Source of the DNA: Rhodococcus sp. 1163
GTDB lineage: Bacteria > Actinomycetota > Actinomycetes > Mycobacteriales > Mycobacteriaceae
Length of the DNA: 64,000 nucleotides
NCBI RefSeq assembly: GCF_002091985.1
Contig: NZ_MKKX01000033.1
Location: 310,001-374,000 of the forward strand
Reading direction: 5' to 3'
Below, one piece after another: positions 8,911 through 19,098 of the stretch; the stretch's first letter is position 1; each line of letters starts with the position of its first letter. Position numbers and translations under genes: made by a program. The notes under the pieces were generated by a model. That model was not told the DNA's origin and searched no databases. It saw only the letters and a list, made by a program, of their open reading frames with translations.

Positions 8911-8938
8911 TGCATAGAAACTATGCACTTGCATAGTT
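8911..8938. promoter_or_regulatory. TetR operator with three half-sites
   Basis: Half-sites TGCATAG (8911-8917), CTATGCA (8921-8927) and TGCATAG (8930-8936) form two overlapping palindromes: one with a 3-base spacer and one with 9-bp arms (AACTATGCA at 8919-8927, TGCATAGTT at 8930-8938) and a 2-base spacer. It lies between the TetR gene and the dehydrogenase it faces. Confidence 0.72.
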
Positions 8939-8969
8939 CCCACTGCGACTTTCCGACACGAGGCATGAC

Positions 8970-10721
8970 ATGACCGACGTACTCTCTCGCCGCGATCTCG
9001 ACTTTCTGCTCTACGAGTGGCTCGACGTCGTATCGCTGACGGACCGCGCGCGGTTCGCCGAACACTCGAAGGAGACGTTCGACGCGGTACTGGACCTATG
9101 TTCCGACATTGCGCACAAGCACTTCGAACCGCACAACAAGAAGTCCGATGCGCACGAGCCGACCATGCGTCCCGACGGCTCGGTGGACATGATCGACGAG
9201 GTCAAGGCCGCACTGGACGTATATTCCTCTGCCGGGCTCATTTCAAGTCAGTTCGACGAGAGCGTCGGCGGTATGCAACTGCCGACGACGGTCGCTCGCG
9301 CATCGATGGCGTACTTTCAGGCGGCCAATGCCTCGACGGCGTCGTACCCGTTCCTGACTGTCGCCAATGCCAATCTGATCTCGACGTACGGAACTCCCGA
9401 GCAGATCGACGAGTATGTGCGTCCGATGTTGGAGGGCAAGTACTTCGGCACGATGTGCCTGTCCGAGCCGCAGGCGGGTTCCTCGCTCGCCGACATCACG
9501 ACCCGGGCCGAGAAGCAGGACGACGGCAGCTACCGGATCACCGGAACCAAGATGTGGATCTCGGCAGGCGACCACGAACTCACCGAGAACATCATCCACC
9601 TGGTGCTGGCCAAAATTCCAGGTGGGGGAGCGGGAGTCAAGGGCATCTCGCTGTTCATCGTCCCCAAGCTGCTGCCGAACGCGGACCGCAACGAGGTGAC
9701 TCTCGTCGGTTTGAACCACAAGATGGGCAACCGAGGGACGACCAACACCCTTCTCGCTTTCGACGGATCGGTCGGCTACCTCGTTGGGGAGGAGCATCGC
9801 GGTCTCTCCTACATGTTCCACATGATGAACGAGGCGCGAATTGGGGTCGGGTTCCTGGCAATTGCGTTGGGTTACGTCGGATACCTGAAGTCGCTCGAGT
9901 ATGCGAAGGTTCGCACTCAAGGTCGGCCGCTGGGGTCCAAGGATCCGTCCTCTCCTGCGGTACCGCTCGTCGAGCACGCCGACGTCAGGCGAATGTTGTT
10001 GGCACAGAAGTCATATGTGGAGGGAGCGCTTGCGCTCGGTCTCTATTGCTCCAGGCTCGTCGACGAGCAGGATTCGACGACCGATGACACCGTCAAGGCG
10101 GAGTCGACGCTACTGCTCGATGTGTTGACGCCGATCGCGAAGAGTTGGCCGTCGCAGTGGTGTCTCGAGGCCAACAGTCTGGCGATCCAGATTCACGGCG
10201 GGTACGGCTACACCCGTGACTACGACGTCGAGCAGTACTACCGCGACAATCGGCTCAATCCGATTCACGAGGGGACGCACGGCATCCAGGGGCTCGATCT
10301 GCTGGGTCGAAAGGTGACCATGCAGGCGGGAGCGGGGGTGGCGCTCCTCGGTTCCAAAATTTTGGCTACCGTCGAACGGGCCCGGCCGCTGAGCCCCGAC
10401 ACCGCCCAATTCGCCGGTGAATTGGAAGCGGCATGGAACCGCACGGTCGAGGTCACCGCAGCACTGTGGTCGACGGGTGATCCTGCTGTGGCACTGGCGA
10501 ATTCGACCGTGTATCTCGAAGCCGTCGGGCATGTGGTGATTGCCTGGATGTGGCTCGAGCAGCTCACCGCCGTCGAAGGCAAGACCGGAGCCTTCTACGA
10601 CGGCAAGCGTCAAGCCGCTCGGTACTTCTTCGGCTACGAGCTACCGAAGACAGGCCCGCAATTCGACCTCTTGGCGTCCCTGGACCGTACGACCTTGGAT
10701 ATGAATCCCGAGTGGTTCTAG
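8970..10721 (+). CDS. Acyl-CoA dehydrogenase, large (FadE5-like) type
   Basis: 583-residue FAD-dependent acyl-CoA dehydrogenase that makes the trans-2-enoyl-CoA in beta-oxidation. Substrate/FAD motifs are MCLSEPQAGSSLADI and TGTKMWISAGDHE; the catalytic glutamate is expected in NPIHEGTHGIQGLDLLGRK. Unlike the usual 380-residue family it carries an N-terminal extension and a C-terminal domain of about 130 residues (from roughly residue 455), as in the FadE5 group that accepts long and varied chain lengths. A GAGG site precedes the ATG. The promoter overlaps the palindromic operator next to the divergent TetR gene, so it is probably derepressed by an acyl-CoA ligand. Confidence 0.9.
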   Translation: MTDVLSRRDLDFLLYEWLDVVSLTDRARFAEHSKETFDAVLDLCSDIAHKHFEPHNKKSDAHEPTMRPDGSVDMIDEVKAALDVYSSAGLISSQFDESVGGMQLPTTVARASMAYFQAANASTASYPFLTVANANLISTYGTPEQIDEYVRPMLEGKYFGTMCLSEPQAGSSLADITTRAEKQDDGSYRITGTKMWISAGDHELTENIIHLVLAKIPGGGAGVKGISLFIVPKLLPNADRNEVTLVGLNHKMGNRGTTNTLLAFDGSVGYLVGEEHRGLSYMFHMMNEARIGVGFLAIALGYVGYLKSLEYAKVRTQGRPLGSKDPSSPAVPLVEHADVRRMLLAQKSYVEGALALGLYCSRLVDEQDSTTDDTVKAESTLLLDVLTPIAKSWPSQWCLEANSLAIQIHGGYGYTRDYDVEQYYRDNRLNPIHEGTHGIQGLDLLGRKVTMQAGAGVALLGSKILATVERARPLSPDTAQFAGELEAAWNRTVEVTAALWSTGDPAVALANSTVYLEAVGHVVIAWMWLEQLTAVEGKTGAFYDGKRQAARYFFGYELPKTGPQFDLLASLDRTTLDMNPEWF

Positions 10722-10731
10722 GTCCCGCCTT

Positions 10732-12780
<2,049 letters not shown>

Positions 12781-12789
12781 TGCTCTGAT

Positions 12790-12814
12790 TTACCCCGGAC
12801 CCCGGGTGACAAAC
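12790..12814 (-). promoter_or_regulatory. SigB/SigF-like promoter of glgX
   Basis: On the minus strand GTTT (12814-12811), a 15-base spacer and GGGTAA (12795-12790) match the actinobacterial general-stress sigma consensus GTTT-N(about 15)-GGGTAT. It ends 10 bases before the glgX ATG. Confidence 0.5.
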
Positions 12815-12817
12815 CAC

Positions 12818-12844
12818 GTTTGAATTCGAGCGAATCGCGGGTAC
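12818..12844 (+). promoter_or_regulatory. SigB/SigF-like promoter of the 60-residue protein
   Basis: GTTT (12818-12821), a 17-base spacer and GGGTAC (12839-12844) lie 8 bases before the ATG at 12853, predicting a leaderless message. It is back-to-back with the glgX promoter, the two GTTT boxes being only three bases apart. Confidence 0.5.
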
Positions 12845-12852
12845 ATGCAGAT

Positions 12853-13035
12853 ATGGCAAATTACAGAGTTCTGGATCCCAAAGGCGAAGTCGTCGAAACC
12901 AAAGACATAGACAGTGCGGACGACGCACATGCCTGGTTCATCGACAAGAAGGCCGACAATTCCGAACTGGGTTGGCGCCTCGAGGTCGACCACGACGGGG
13001 AGTGGGCATTCGTCAGCGATACCGAAGGCAGCTGA
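12853..13035 (+). CDS. Small conserved-type protein, probable stress-induced
   Basis: 60-residue acidic soluble protein (begins MANYRVLDPKGEVVETKD, ends AFVSDTEGS) with alternating strand and helix pattern and no membrane segment or signal peptide. I do not recognise a named family. The ATG at 12853 follows a GTTT-GGGTAC promoter by 8 bases, and the downstream stem-loop at 13057 ends the unit. Its divergent arrangement with glgX under the same kind of promoter suggests a general-stress or stationary-phase role, which is inference. An upstream in-frame TTG at 12820 is within the promoter and therefore unlikely. Confidence 0.68.
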   Translation: MANYRVLDPKGEVVETKDIDSADDAHAWFIDKKADNSELGWRLEVDHDGEWAFVSDTEGS

Positions 13036-13056
13036 CACTCTCTGTCATATCCGTAC

Positions 13057-13096
13057 GTGAATCGGGCCTCTCACACATGTGGGAGGCCCGATTCAC
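13057..13096. terminator. Bidirectional hairpin terminator
   Basis: Perfect 14-bp arms at 13057-13070 and 13083-13096 (GTGAATCGGGCCTC and its complement) with a 12-base loop lie between the convergent small protein and the PRC-barrel gene; the distal arm overlaps the last four bases of the PRC gene. Confidence 0.75.
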
Positions 13097-13536
13097 TGCT
13101 GTCGGTGGTCGACGATCACTGCGTACGATCCCACTCCGATCAGGGCGCGTCCCTCGATCTGCTCGGCGCCGACGATGAGCGAGGTGATCGCTCCCGTTTC
13201 AGGATCGAAATCGACGTCGTCGACTTTTCCGAGCTCGACACCACCGGTGCTGAGTACACGCTTTCCGAGAACGTCGTGGGTCCTTCCTTCCAGCGCCGAG
13301 AGCGACGCCTCGTCATGGGCATCGACGATCGAGTCCGAGGATTCGATGGTGACCGCATCGATTCCGAACGCGGAAATCCCCGACCACGCGAGCGCGTTCC
13401 CGGACTTGGCCTTCTTGAGATGAACCCCGGCAACTGCGCGGTTGTGTGGATCGACAAAGAACCCGGCGATGGTCCCTACCGTGTCGGCGGTGGTCGTGCT
13501 GACCACCTTGCGGCCGGTGGACTCGGAGAACAACAT
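13093..13536 (-). CDS. PRC-barrel domain protein
   Basis: 147-residue protein with two PRC-barrel-like beta repeats: residues 1-70 (GRKVVSTTTADTVGTIAGFF then AVAGVHLKK) and 75-147 (LGKRVLSTGGVELGKVDDVD then ITSLIVG). PRC barrels bind partner proteins or RNA, as in RimM and photosynthetic reaction-centre H subunit; no enzyme activity is expected. Its ATG overlaps the stop of a second PRC-barrel gene by one base, so the two are translated together and may form a complex. No specific function can be given. Confidence 0.75.
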   Translation of the reverse strand: MLFSESTGRKVVSTTTADTVGTIAGFFVDPHNRAVAGVHLKKAKSGNALAWSGISAFGIDAVTIESSDSIVDAHDEASLSALEGRTHDVLGKRVLSTGGVELGKVDDVDFDPETGAITSLIVGAEQIEGRALIGVGSYAVIVDHRQQ

Positions 13537-14150
13537 CAGTTCGTACCCCCCAATTGCGCGCGGAATGCGTCGACGGCGGCACCGAACCCGGCGAGATCAT
13601 CACGCACGAAGTCGGTGGCGCTGGCGGGCACCATCAGATGCTCCCCGGATGCGGCGAGTGTGTCGGGCAACGGAATGAGCACCGTTGTGCCCTTGTTCTT
13701 CATCGCCTCCGAGGACTTGATTTCGTAGCCCACTACTTCGCACTTTCCGCCGTAGCGGCCACTGACCTCGATGATGACGTCGACAACGGTGCCCAATTCG
13801 ATACCGGAGTCGGTGAGGACGTTGGAGCCGAGGATGTCGCCACGCCGCTCATGTGAGGGTTGTGGAGTGTCGTCGCCGGAGTCTGGAGCGGTGAACATCT
13901 CGCCTGCCGGGGAAAGCATGTCCTCGCGGAGAATCATCACTGCGTCGGGCCCCAGTGCTGCAACGGACCGCCACGGAAGAACCTCTTTCCGGGGACCGGA
14001 GAACAATCCGCGTCCGGCGAGAGTGAAACCGGCGACGGCTCCGCCGTCGGGGGCGTAGATGATGTCCTTGATCTGTGAGATATCTTCACCGGTGAAAGTC
14101 ACAACCGGACGCTTGGCGATCTCACTGGACCGCATCAACTGTTCGATCAT
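13536..14150 (-). CDS. PRC-barrel domain protein
   Basis: 204-residue protein with tandem PRC-barrel domains: about residues 5-85 (MRSSEIAKRPVVTFTGEDIS with DIIYAPDGGAVAGFTLAGRG) and 105-175 (GSNVLTDSGIELGTVVDVII). The C-terminal 35 residues form a likely helix after a proline. Start at the ATG at 14150, supported by GGAAGG upstream; a longer reading frame upstream is really the overlapping small membrane-protein gene in another frame. It is the middle gene of a three-gene operon linking a one-helix membrane peptide to two PRC-barrel proteins. Confidence 0.75.
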   Translation of the reverse strand: MIEQLMRSSEIAKRPVVTFTGEDISQIKDIIYAPDGGAVAGFTLAGRGLFSGPRKEVLPWRSVAALGPDAVMILREDMLSPAGEMFTAPDSGDDTPQPSHERRGDILGSNVLTDSGIELGTVVDVIIEVSGRYGGKCEVVGYEIKSSEAMKNKGTTVLIPLPDTLAASGEHLMVPASATDFVRDDLAGFGAAVDAFRAQLGGTN

Positions 14151-14293
14151 GGTTTTCTCGACCTTCCGGTCTTGCCTGGCCGGCCAGTGATGATCACACC
14201 GCCGGATCGGCGCTTGGCCTGAACGGCCAGCACGAGCGCCACGAGCGCCACGATCACGACCAGGGCCACGATAACCCATCCCCACCACTGCAT
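14147..14293 (-). CDS. Small single-pass membrane protein
   Basis: 48-residue peptide read from the minus strand: MQWWGWVIVALVVIVALVAL, then VLAVQAKRRSGG and a basic tail ending GRSRKP. It has one strongly hydrophobic helix (about residues 5-25) followed by a positively charged cytoplasmic tail. Its TGA overlaps the ATG of the next PRC-barrel gene (ATGA), strong evidence that it is translated. No family is recognised. It may act as membrane anchor or partner for the PRC-barrel proteins encoded with it (inference). The upstream 150 bases to the GNAT gene hold the operon promoter, but no convincing box is visible. Confidence 0.65.
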   Translation of the reverse strand: MQWWGWVIVALVVIVALVALVLAVQAKRRSGGVIITGRPGKTGRSRKP

Positions 14294-14446
14294 GTTGTTC
14301 TCGACTCTCTCGCGACCAGATCCTTCAGGGGTACAGCATCAATATCGTCGGGAAGCGGGCTTCACCAGTTCGCTACTGCGCGTACGAGTCCAATCTACCC
14401 GGTCGAGCCGCGCCTGCTGGGCGTAGTTCGACCGAAACTTCCACAT

Positions 14447-14938
14447 TCACTTGGATTCTCGCACCAATGGGATGACAGGAACTCCGTTGTCGAGGACCTC
14501 GTCCCCACACGGCACGAATCCGTGCCCGGAGTAGATGTCCACGAGGTAGCTCGGCGAATCGATTCGGCATCTGGCCGAACCGACATCGGCCAAGGCTGCC
14601 TGGAGCAGGCGGGTGGTATGGCCCTTCCCGCGTTCGGAGCGTCGGGTACACAAATGGCCGATGCGCAACACCCGATCAGGTCCGTTGCCCTCTTCGGTCA
14701 GTCGTAACGTGCACAGGACTTCATCGTCACGCTCGAGCCAGAAGTGCCTGGTCAGCAAGCGTAAGTCCTCACCGTCGAGCTCAGGGTAGAAGTAAGCCTG
14801 TTCCACCACGAACACCTCCACGCGCAGCTTGAGCAGCGCGTACAACCGCTGGGTACTGAGGTCTGCTGCCCATTCCCGCTTGGTTGTCACAGCTCGCGCC
14901 GCTGGTGCCGACGCGCCGATGTTGATTACTCGATTCAT
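14447..14938 (-). CDS. GNAT-family N-acetyltransferase (ElaA-like)
   Basis: 163-residue GCN5-related acetyltransferase. The ElaA-like N-terminal part is LYALLKLRVEVFVVEQAYFY; the acetyl-CoA loop is in IGHLCTRRSERGKGHTTRLL; the C-terminal strand is IYSGHGFVPCGDEVLD. The ATG at 14938 has a GAGGT site. It follows the glycosyltransferase operon on the same strand after 76 bases, so it could be its last gene and acetylate an amino sugar, or be independent; ElaA proteins themselves have no well-defined substrate. Confidence 0.82.
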   Translation of the reverse strand: MNRVINIGASAPAARAVTTKREWAADLSTQRLYALLKLRVEVFVVEQAYFYPELDGEDLRLLTRHFWLERDDEVLCTLRLTEEGNGPDRVLRIGHLCTRRSERGKGHTTRLLQAALADVGSARCRIDSPSYLVDIYSGHGFVPCGDEVLDNGVPVIPLVRESK

Positions 14939-15014
14939 CGTACGGACCTCGCATCCTGTGTGGGCACCTGCGTTCAGTGCAGAGCACGTACGGCTTACCC
15001 CGTAGTCGAGTGGT

Positions 15015-15839
15015 TCATGCAATGCGATCGATGGATCCGTCGGGATTGCGCACGATGCGGCCATCACGCTCGAACTCGTCCAGCCACCCTGCCATCGGCC
15101 ACCGGCTCCAACGGCGATGGAACAGAGCCGCATTGCGGACGATGTCGTCGAGGTGTTCGATCGGCGGTGAGGAGACGCGGTGATGTTGATGGTAAGCATG
15201 CGCGCCGCCGACCCAACGCAACCCGACTCCGATCGAGCGAGCTACAGCTGCGAAATCGGTGTCCTCGCCGCCGTATCCGACATACTCGTCGTGAAATCCG
15301 CCGATACGGTTCCAGGTATCGGTCGACAGAGCAAAGGACAGTGACCAGAAGAGATCGAAATTCTTGCCTGTCTCGACCACTCCAGCAACCGGATTCGGAC
15401 GCGCCGGATGAGGGTCGGTGTGGGCTTGCAACTCCTCGATCGCCCACGCCGAGCTTCGAGCGGGTAAGTAAGTAACCGGTCCGCAGAGTAACGATGTGCG
15501 GTGATCAGGCTGTGTTGCGCAATCGTGATAGCGCGTAAGCAGTTCGGGTGACGGAATGCAGTCGACGTCGAGAAAGACGAGAAGATCGGCTCCGCCGTCC
15601 AATGCCACTCGGGCGCCCTCGTTTCGTGCCTGCCCGATCGGAAGCCTGCCTTGGGGTGCGGCGAGGTCGACAACCTGCGCCGTGCTTTCCGTGTCGGCGA
15701 CGACACGAGCGATCTCGCCGTCGCCGATGGCGACGACGATGTGCTGTTCGGGTTCGAGCATCGACTGGGCGAGGCCACGCAGTTGTCCCCGAAGGTGCTC
15801 GTGCCGCCCTGACACGACGGTGATCACGGATGTCCTCAT
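15015..15839 (-). CDS. Glycosyltransferase family 2
   Basis: 274-residue inverting GT-A glycosyltransferase. The nucleotide-sugar/metal motif is FLDVDCIPSPELL; a GT7-type C-terminal galactosyltransferase motif GGFHDEYVGYGGEDTDFA follows at about residue 190. No membrane helix is visible, so it acts in the cytosol or at the membrane face. It overlaps the upstream glycosyltransferase gene by four bases (ATGA) and is the fourth gene of a minus-strand operon of glycosyltransferases. Donor and acceptor sugars cannot be deduced. Confidence 0.86.
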   Translation of the reverse strand: MRTSVITVVSGRHEHLRGQLRGLAQSMLEPEQHIVVAIGDGEIARVVADTESTAQVVDLAAPQGRLPIGQARNEGARVALDGGADLLVFLDVDCIPSPELLTRYHDCATQPDHRTSLLCGPVTYLPARSSAWAIEELQAHTDPHPARPNPVAGVVETGKNFDLFWSLSFALSTDTWNRIGGFHDEYVGYGGEDTDFAAVARSIGVGLRWVGGAHAYHQHHRVSSPPIEHLDDIVRNAALFHRRWSRWPMAGWLDEFERDGRIVRNPDGSIDRIA

Positions 15840-16837
15840 ACTGCGGCCGTCTCGGACAGCAGTCGCGCTGCGCGGTAGGCGGCACCGGACGCTTCGACGC
15901 GATGCCAGCCCTCCGACCCCAGGCGTACCGCCTCCGCCAACAGGGCCCGCCAACGATCGGGGGACGGCCACGACGGCGCGACTACGGCCACTCCCGCCCC
16001 TGCTAGTGCGTCGGCGGTCGCGTCCTGTTCACCGTAGGGCCGATCCTGGGGCACGACGACTGCAGGCACCGCCGCAGATGCCACGTCGGCGAGTGCATTC
16101 TGCCCAGCATGGGTGATCACCACCGATGCCGCACACAAGTGTGGCCAGACATCGTCTATCCATGTTCGTGCATCGAGTCCCGCTGCCGTCCAGGTGAATT
16201 CGGAGTTGAGTTCGGCCGCTTCGTCGATATCCTTCTTCGTCAGCGACGTCCCGCCCGCGCCACCGAGAACGAAGACATTCGGCTCGGTTGTCGTGTTCGG
16301 AGTGCGCGGTCGCCCAGCGAAACGGCTGATCGACCCCACGTAGGTGGTCTTGGTGGAAAACGCATGAAGCGAGGCCGGGTCGTACACATTGTTGGACCAC
16401 GGGGCGATGATTGCTGTTGCGATCCGATAAACCAACTGATGTTGCTCGTCCGTTCGATCACCGGGCATGGCGACAACGACAACAGGAATTCCGAGCAACC
16501 GGACGAACAGGGCTACCTCGACGGACACGTCGACGACGACGAGCCGTGGATGTGTTCGTGCGACCCACTCGGCAAGCATCGCCATGCGCTCGGTGAGGCC
16601 GCGGACACCGATCGGTGCCCAATGGAGCACCCCCGATGCAGTCGGGTCGAGATCGGACGCTCGATCGCCCATCGTCGAGTCCACGTCGAGAGGCAACGGC
16701 AACCAGTCGAGGTGAGCGTGTTCGGAAGATCGCGGGCGCGAAGACAGTACGGTCATCGGTTCTTCGAGCTCAGCGGCGATCGACGCCGCACGAGTCACAT
16801 GTCCCGATCCATGATGATGCGCGTAGTACCCGATCAT
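15836..16837 (-). CDS. GT-B glycosyltransferase (GT28/MurG-like)
   Basis: 333-residue GT-B fold enzyme. The N-terminal acceptor domain begins YYAHHHGSGHVTRAASIA, like the glycine-rich start of UDP-GlcNAc transferases; the donor domain has VFVLGGAGGTSLTKKD and THAGQNALADVASAAVPAVV, then the diphosphate-contacting PQDRPYGEQDATADAL. It is soluble, with no signal peptide. The start is the ATG at 16837, overlapping the stop of the preceding GT4 gene by four bases. The family usually transfers HexNAc or related residues from UDP-sugars; the acceptor is unknown. Confidence 0.82.
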   Translation of the reverse strand: MIGYYAHHHGSGHVTRAASIAAELEEPMTVLSSRPRSSEHAHLDWLPLPLDVDSTMGDRASDLDPTASGVLHWAPIGVRGLTERMAMLAEWVARTHPRLVVVDVSVEVALFVRLLGIPVVVVAMPGDRTDEQHQLVYRIATAIIAPWSNNVYDPASLHAFSTKTTYVGSISRFAGRPRTPNTTTEPNVFVLGGAGGTSLTKKDIDEAAELNSEFTWTAAGLDARTWIDDVWPHLCAASVVITHAGQNALADVASAAVPAVVVPQDRPYGEQDATADALAGAGVAVVAPSWPSPDRWRALLAEAVRLGSEGWHRVEASGAAYRAARLLSETAAV

Positions 16838-17925
16838 GCCGCACCTCGTCGAACCGTCGTTTCGCGAACCATGTGCTCGTAGAGCTCCGAGTAATGGTCC
16901 ACCATCACGGTTTCCGAGCATGCAGTTTCGGCACGGGCCCGGGCATCGCTCCGCGAGAGTGCTGCGGCGTCGACGAGCGCGATTGCCAGATCCTCCACCG
17001 AATCTGCGGTAGCGAGACGGCCACAGGCGGGGGTGAGAATTTCCGGAATCCCGCCACGGTCGAAAGCGGCGACGGGGGTTCCGCACGCCAAGGCTTCGGC
17101 GACGACCAGGCCGTAGGGCTCTTCCCAGACGGGCGTAACCAGAGCGACTGCGGCGCCACCGACGAGTGTCGCGAGCTCCCGCTGACGAAGATGACCGACG
17201 TAGGTCACCGAGTCGTCGAGGTGCGGCTCGATGTGGTCCCGAAAGTACTCGGTATTCGAGACAGGTCCGGCGAGACGAAGTGGAACTCCGGCCATACGCG
17301 CGGCATCGATCGCAAGATGGGGTGCCTTCTCCGGCACCATACGGCCGGACCAGACTGCATAGTCTCCGCCGGGTCCTTCCGGCCACCGCTGCGTCGAGAT
17401 GCCGTTGGGGACGACATGAACCGCGCCGAGCACGGGTGCCCACTGGCGAGCGGCATGCTCACTGACCGCGACGAACGACGACGCAGGACTCGCCGACACA
17501 GCGATGGCCGACTCCAGCCAGGCGAATGGGGGAGTGTGCAACGTGGTGAGCATCGGCGTCTGCACTGTCGGAGACATGGCAATGGGCAGGTAGTGAAGGC
17601 TGTGATTGTGGATGATGTCGAAGGAGTCTCGCAGGTCCGAAGCCAGATCCATCATCACCGACAGGTACGCGTGATGCTCGCTCACTGCCAGCGCTGGTGT
17701 GGTGATGTCCGCTTTGGAAATCGCACTCAGTTCCAGTCGTGCGACCCTGAGATTTCCGCCGGTGACCTCGACCGAAGACCCCTCTGCGGCGAAAAGCGTC
17801 ACGATGTGGCCGCGTTCGGTCAGGGTGTGGGCGAGTTGCCAGATGTGCGCCTCCATACCCCCGGCAAACGGTTCGGCGATAGGGAAATTCGATGAACCGA
17901 GTAGCGCAATGCGTAATGGTCGCAT
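16834..17925 (-). CDS. Glycosyltransferase family 4
   Basis: 363-residue retaining GT-B enzyme. The N-terminal domain has the glycine-rich loop AEPFAGGMEAHIWQLAHTL and HNHSLHYLPIA; the donor-binding half contains VVPNGIS, SGRMVPEKAPHLAIDAA and the EX7E motif in WEEPYGLVVAEALACGTPVA. It joins the neighbouring glycosyltransferase genes by overlapping start and stop codons (TGATG with the upstream gene, ATGA with the downstream one), so four glycosyltransferases are translated as a coupled series. Sugar specificity unknown. Confidence 0.88.
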   Translation of the reverse strand: MRPLRIALLGSSNFPIAEPFAGGMEAHIWQLAHTLTERGHIVTLFAAEGSSVEVTGGNLRVARLELSAISKADITTPALAVSEHHAYLSVMMDLASDLRDSFDIIHNHSLHYLPIAMSPTVQTPMLTTLHTPPFAWLESAIAVSASPASSFVAVSEHAARQWAPVLGAVHVVPNGISTQRWPEGPGGDYAVWSGRMVPEKAPHLAIDAARMAGVPLRLAGPVSNTEYFRDHIEPHLDDSVTYVGHLRQRELATLVGGAAVALVTPVWEEPYGLVVAEALACGTPVAAFDRGGIPEILTPACGRLATADSVEDLAIALVDAAALSRSDARARAETACSETVMVDHYSELYEHMVRETTVRRGAA

Positions 17926-19019
17926 CAGCGGGCCTCGGTCAGGACGCGGCTACCTCGCGACAGAGCACGTTCGTAGATTTCGTAGTGTTTTCGGGAGAGC
18001 ATGGTGCGTTCGCGTTCCCGTTCGGCTCTGGATGCGGCCGGAGTCCGGTTACGGGAGGCGTGGACATCCCGCAGTGCCTGCGCAAGGCTATCGGGTTCGA
18101 ATCGGTCTATCCCGAATTCATATGTAATACAGGGTTTCTGATCGCTGTAGTATCCGCAGTCCGGGGCGACGACGGCGGTTCCAAGGTCGTAGCATGCTTC
18201 GAGCCAGCCCGAGTGTGTGCCGAATCGATACGGTAGTACCGACACGTCGATTTCTCTCAGATAGCGCCACAATTCGGTGTCGTCGAAGCGGCGATGCACC
18301 CGAACGTCGACGCTGCGGAATCTGTTGTACGCAGTCAACGCTGCACCGACTGCTCCCCGCTGATCACGGTGGGCGAACACCTCCTCGTCGATGTCGAGTT
18401 GCACTCGTGTGTTTCCGAGTTCTGCTGCGGTGCAGACTACGACGTCCATGACCGCCAGCGGATCGAGATTTGCACGAAGGCTCTTCGCGTGAATCCCGAT
18501 GACGAACTCCCGCTCGTGGTCCGCCCGCGCCTGCCCGATCAGGTCGAGCGGAGCGACATGGGGATGTGGCAGCACAGTGGCAGGGGTGTTCCATCGTGCA
18601 GTGATCTCCGCGGCAGCGGCGTCAGTGAGAGTGATGACGTCGTCCGCGGCAGTCACGAGAATGTCGAGTTGTGCCAGGTGCATGGAGTTGTCCGCGAAGT
18701 GTGGATTGTGCAGATCGTGCACGGTGAGCACGAAAGGCTTGTTGTGCGTGCGCAGAATCTCGACGATTGCGGCCAGCCTCGCAGGCTCGACCGCATCGAA
18801 CCCGAAGTGAAGATGGAACACGTCGAAGGTATCGATGTGCTCGGTCAACCATCGAGGTTCGAGCCACCGAGGAGGCCACCACCGGGCGTCTGTCTCCTCG
18901 GCGTCGACCGGCCGTGGATCGGGTAGCCGGAGACAGGCCGGCTCACCCATGTCCACGGTGTCCGGTTCGAGATTGGTGATATATCGGTGGTCAGTGGGCA
19001 CCGAGGCGATCGTGATCAA
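17925..19019 (-). CDS. Glycosyltransferase (GT4-like)
   Basis: 364-residue GT-B-type protein: N-terminal segment with VFHLHFGFDAVEPARLAAIV and VLTVHDLHNPHF, donor half with FVIGIHAKSLRANLDPLAV and VSVLPYRFGTHSGWLEACYD. I start it at a TTG at 19019, because AGAGGA lies 9 bases upstream and the first strand (LITIASVPTDHRY) begins there; no ATG or GTG fits as well. It is the first gene of the minus-strand operon, 79 bases from the divergent WcbI-like gene. Key residues for donor type cannot be assigned. Confidence 0.75.
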   Translation of the reverse strand: MITIASVPTDHRYITNLEPDTVDMGEPACLRLPDPRPVDAEETDARWWPPRWLEPRWLTEHIDTFDVFHLHFGFDAVEPARLAAIVEILRTHNKPFVLTVHDLHNPHFADNSMHLAQLDILVTAADDVITLTDAAAAEITARWNTPATVLPHPHVAPLDLIGQARADHEREFVIGIHAKSLRANLDPLAVMDVVVCTAAELGNTRVQLDIDEEVFAHRDQRGAVGAALTAYNRFRSVDVRVHRRFDDTELWRYLREIDVSVLPYRFGTHSGWLEACYDLGTAVVAPDCGYYSDQKPCITYEFGIDRFEPDSLAQALRDVHASRNRTPAASRAERERERTMLSRKHYEIYERALSRGSRVLTEAR

Positions 19020-19098
19020 AATAAAGGGTTCCTCTGTCGGCAGAGTGGATATACGGGAGAGTGTCGAACCCGGCCCGGCTGCTCGAGAGGGAGTGTAT
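19020..19098. promoter_or_regulatory. Divergent promoter region of the glycan cluster
   Basis: The 79 bases between the outward-facing glycosyltransferase and WcbI-like genes must hold both promoters. A TATACG hexamer on the plus strand and AT-rich ATTTTG/AATAAA stretches near 19019 are the only candidate boxes; no convincing -35 or operator is visible. Confidence 0.35.
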
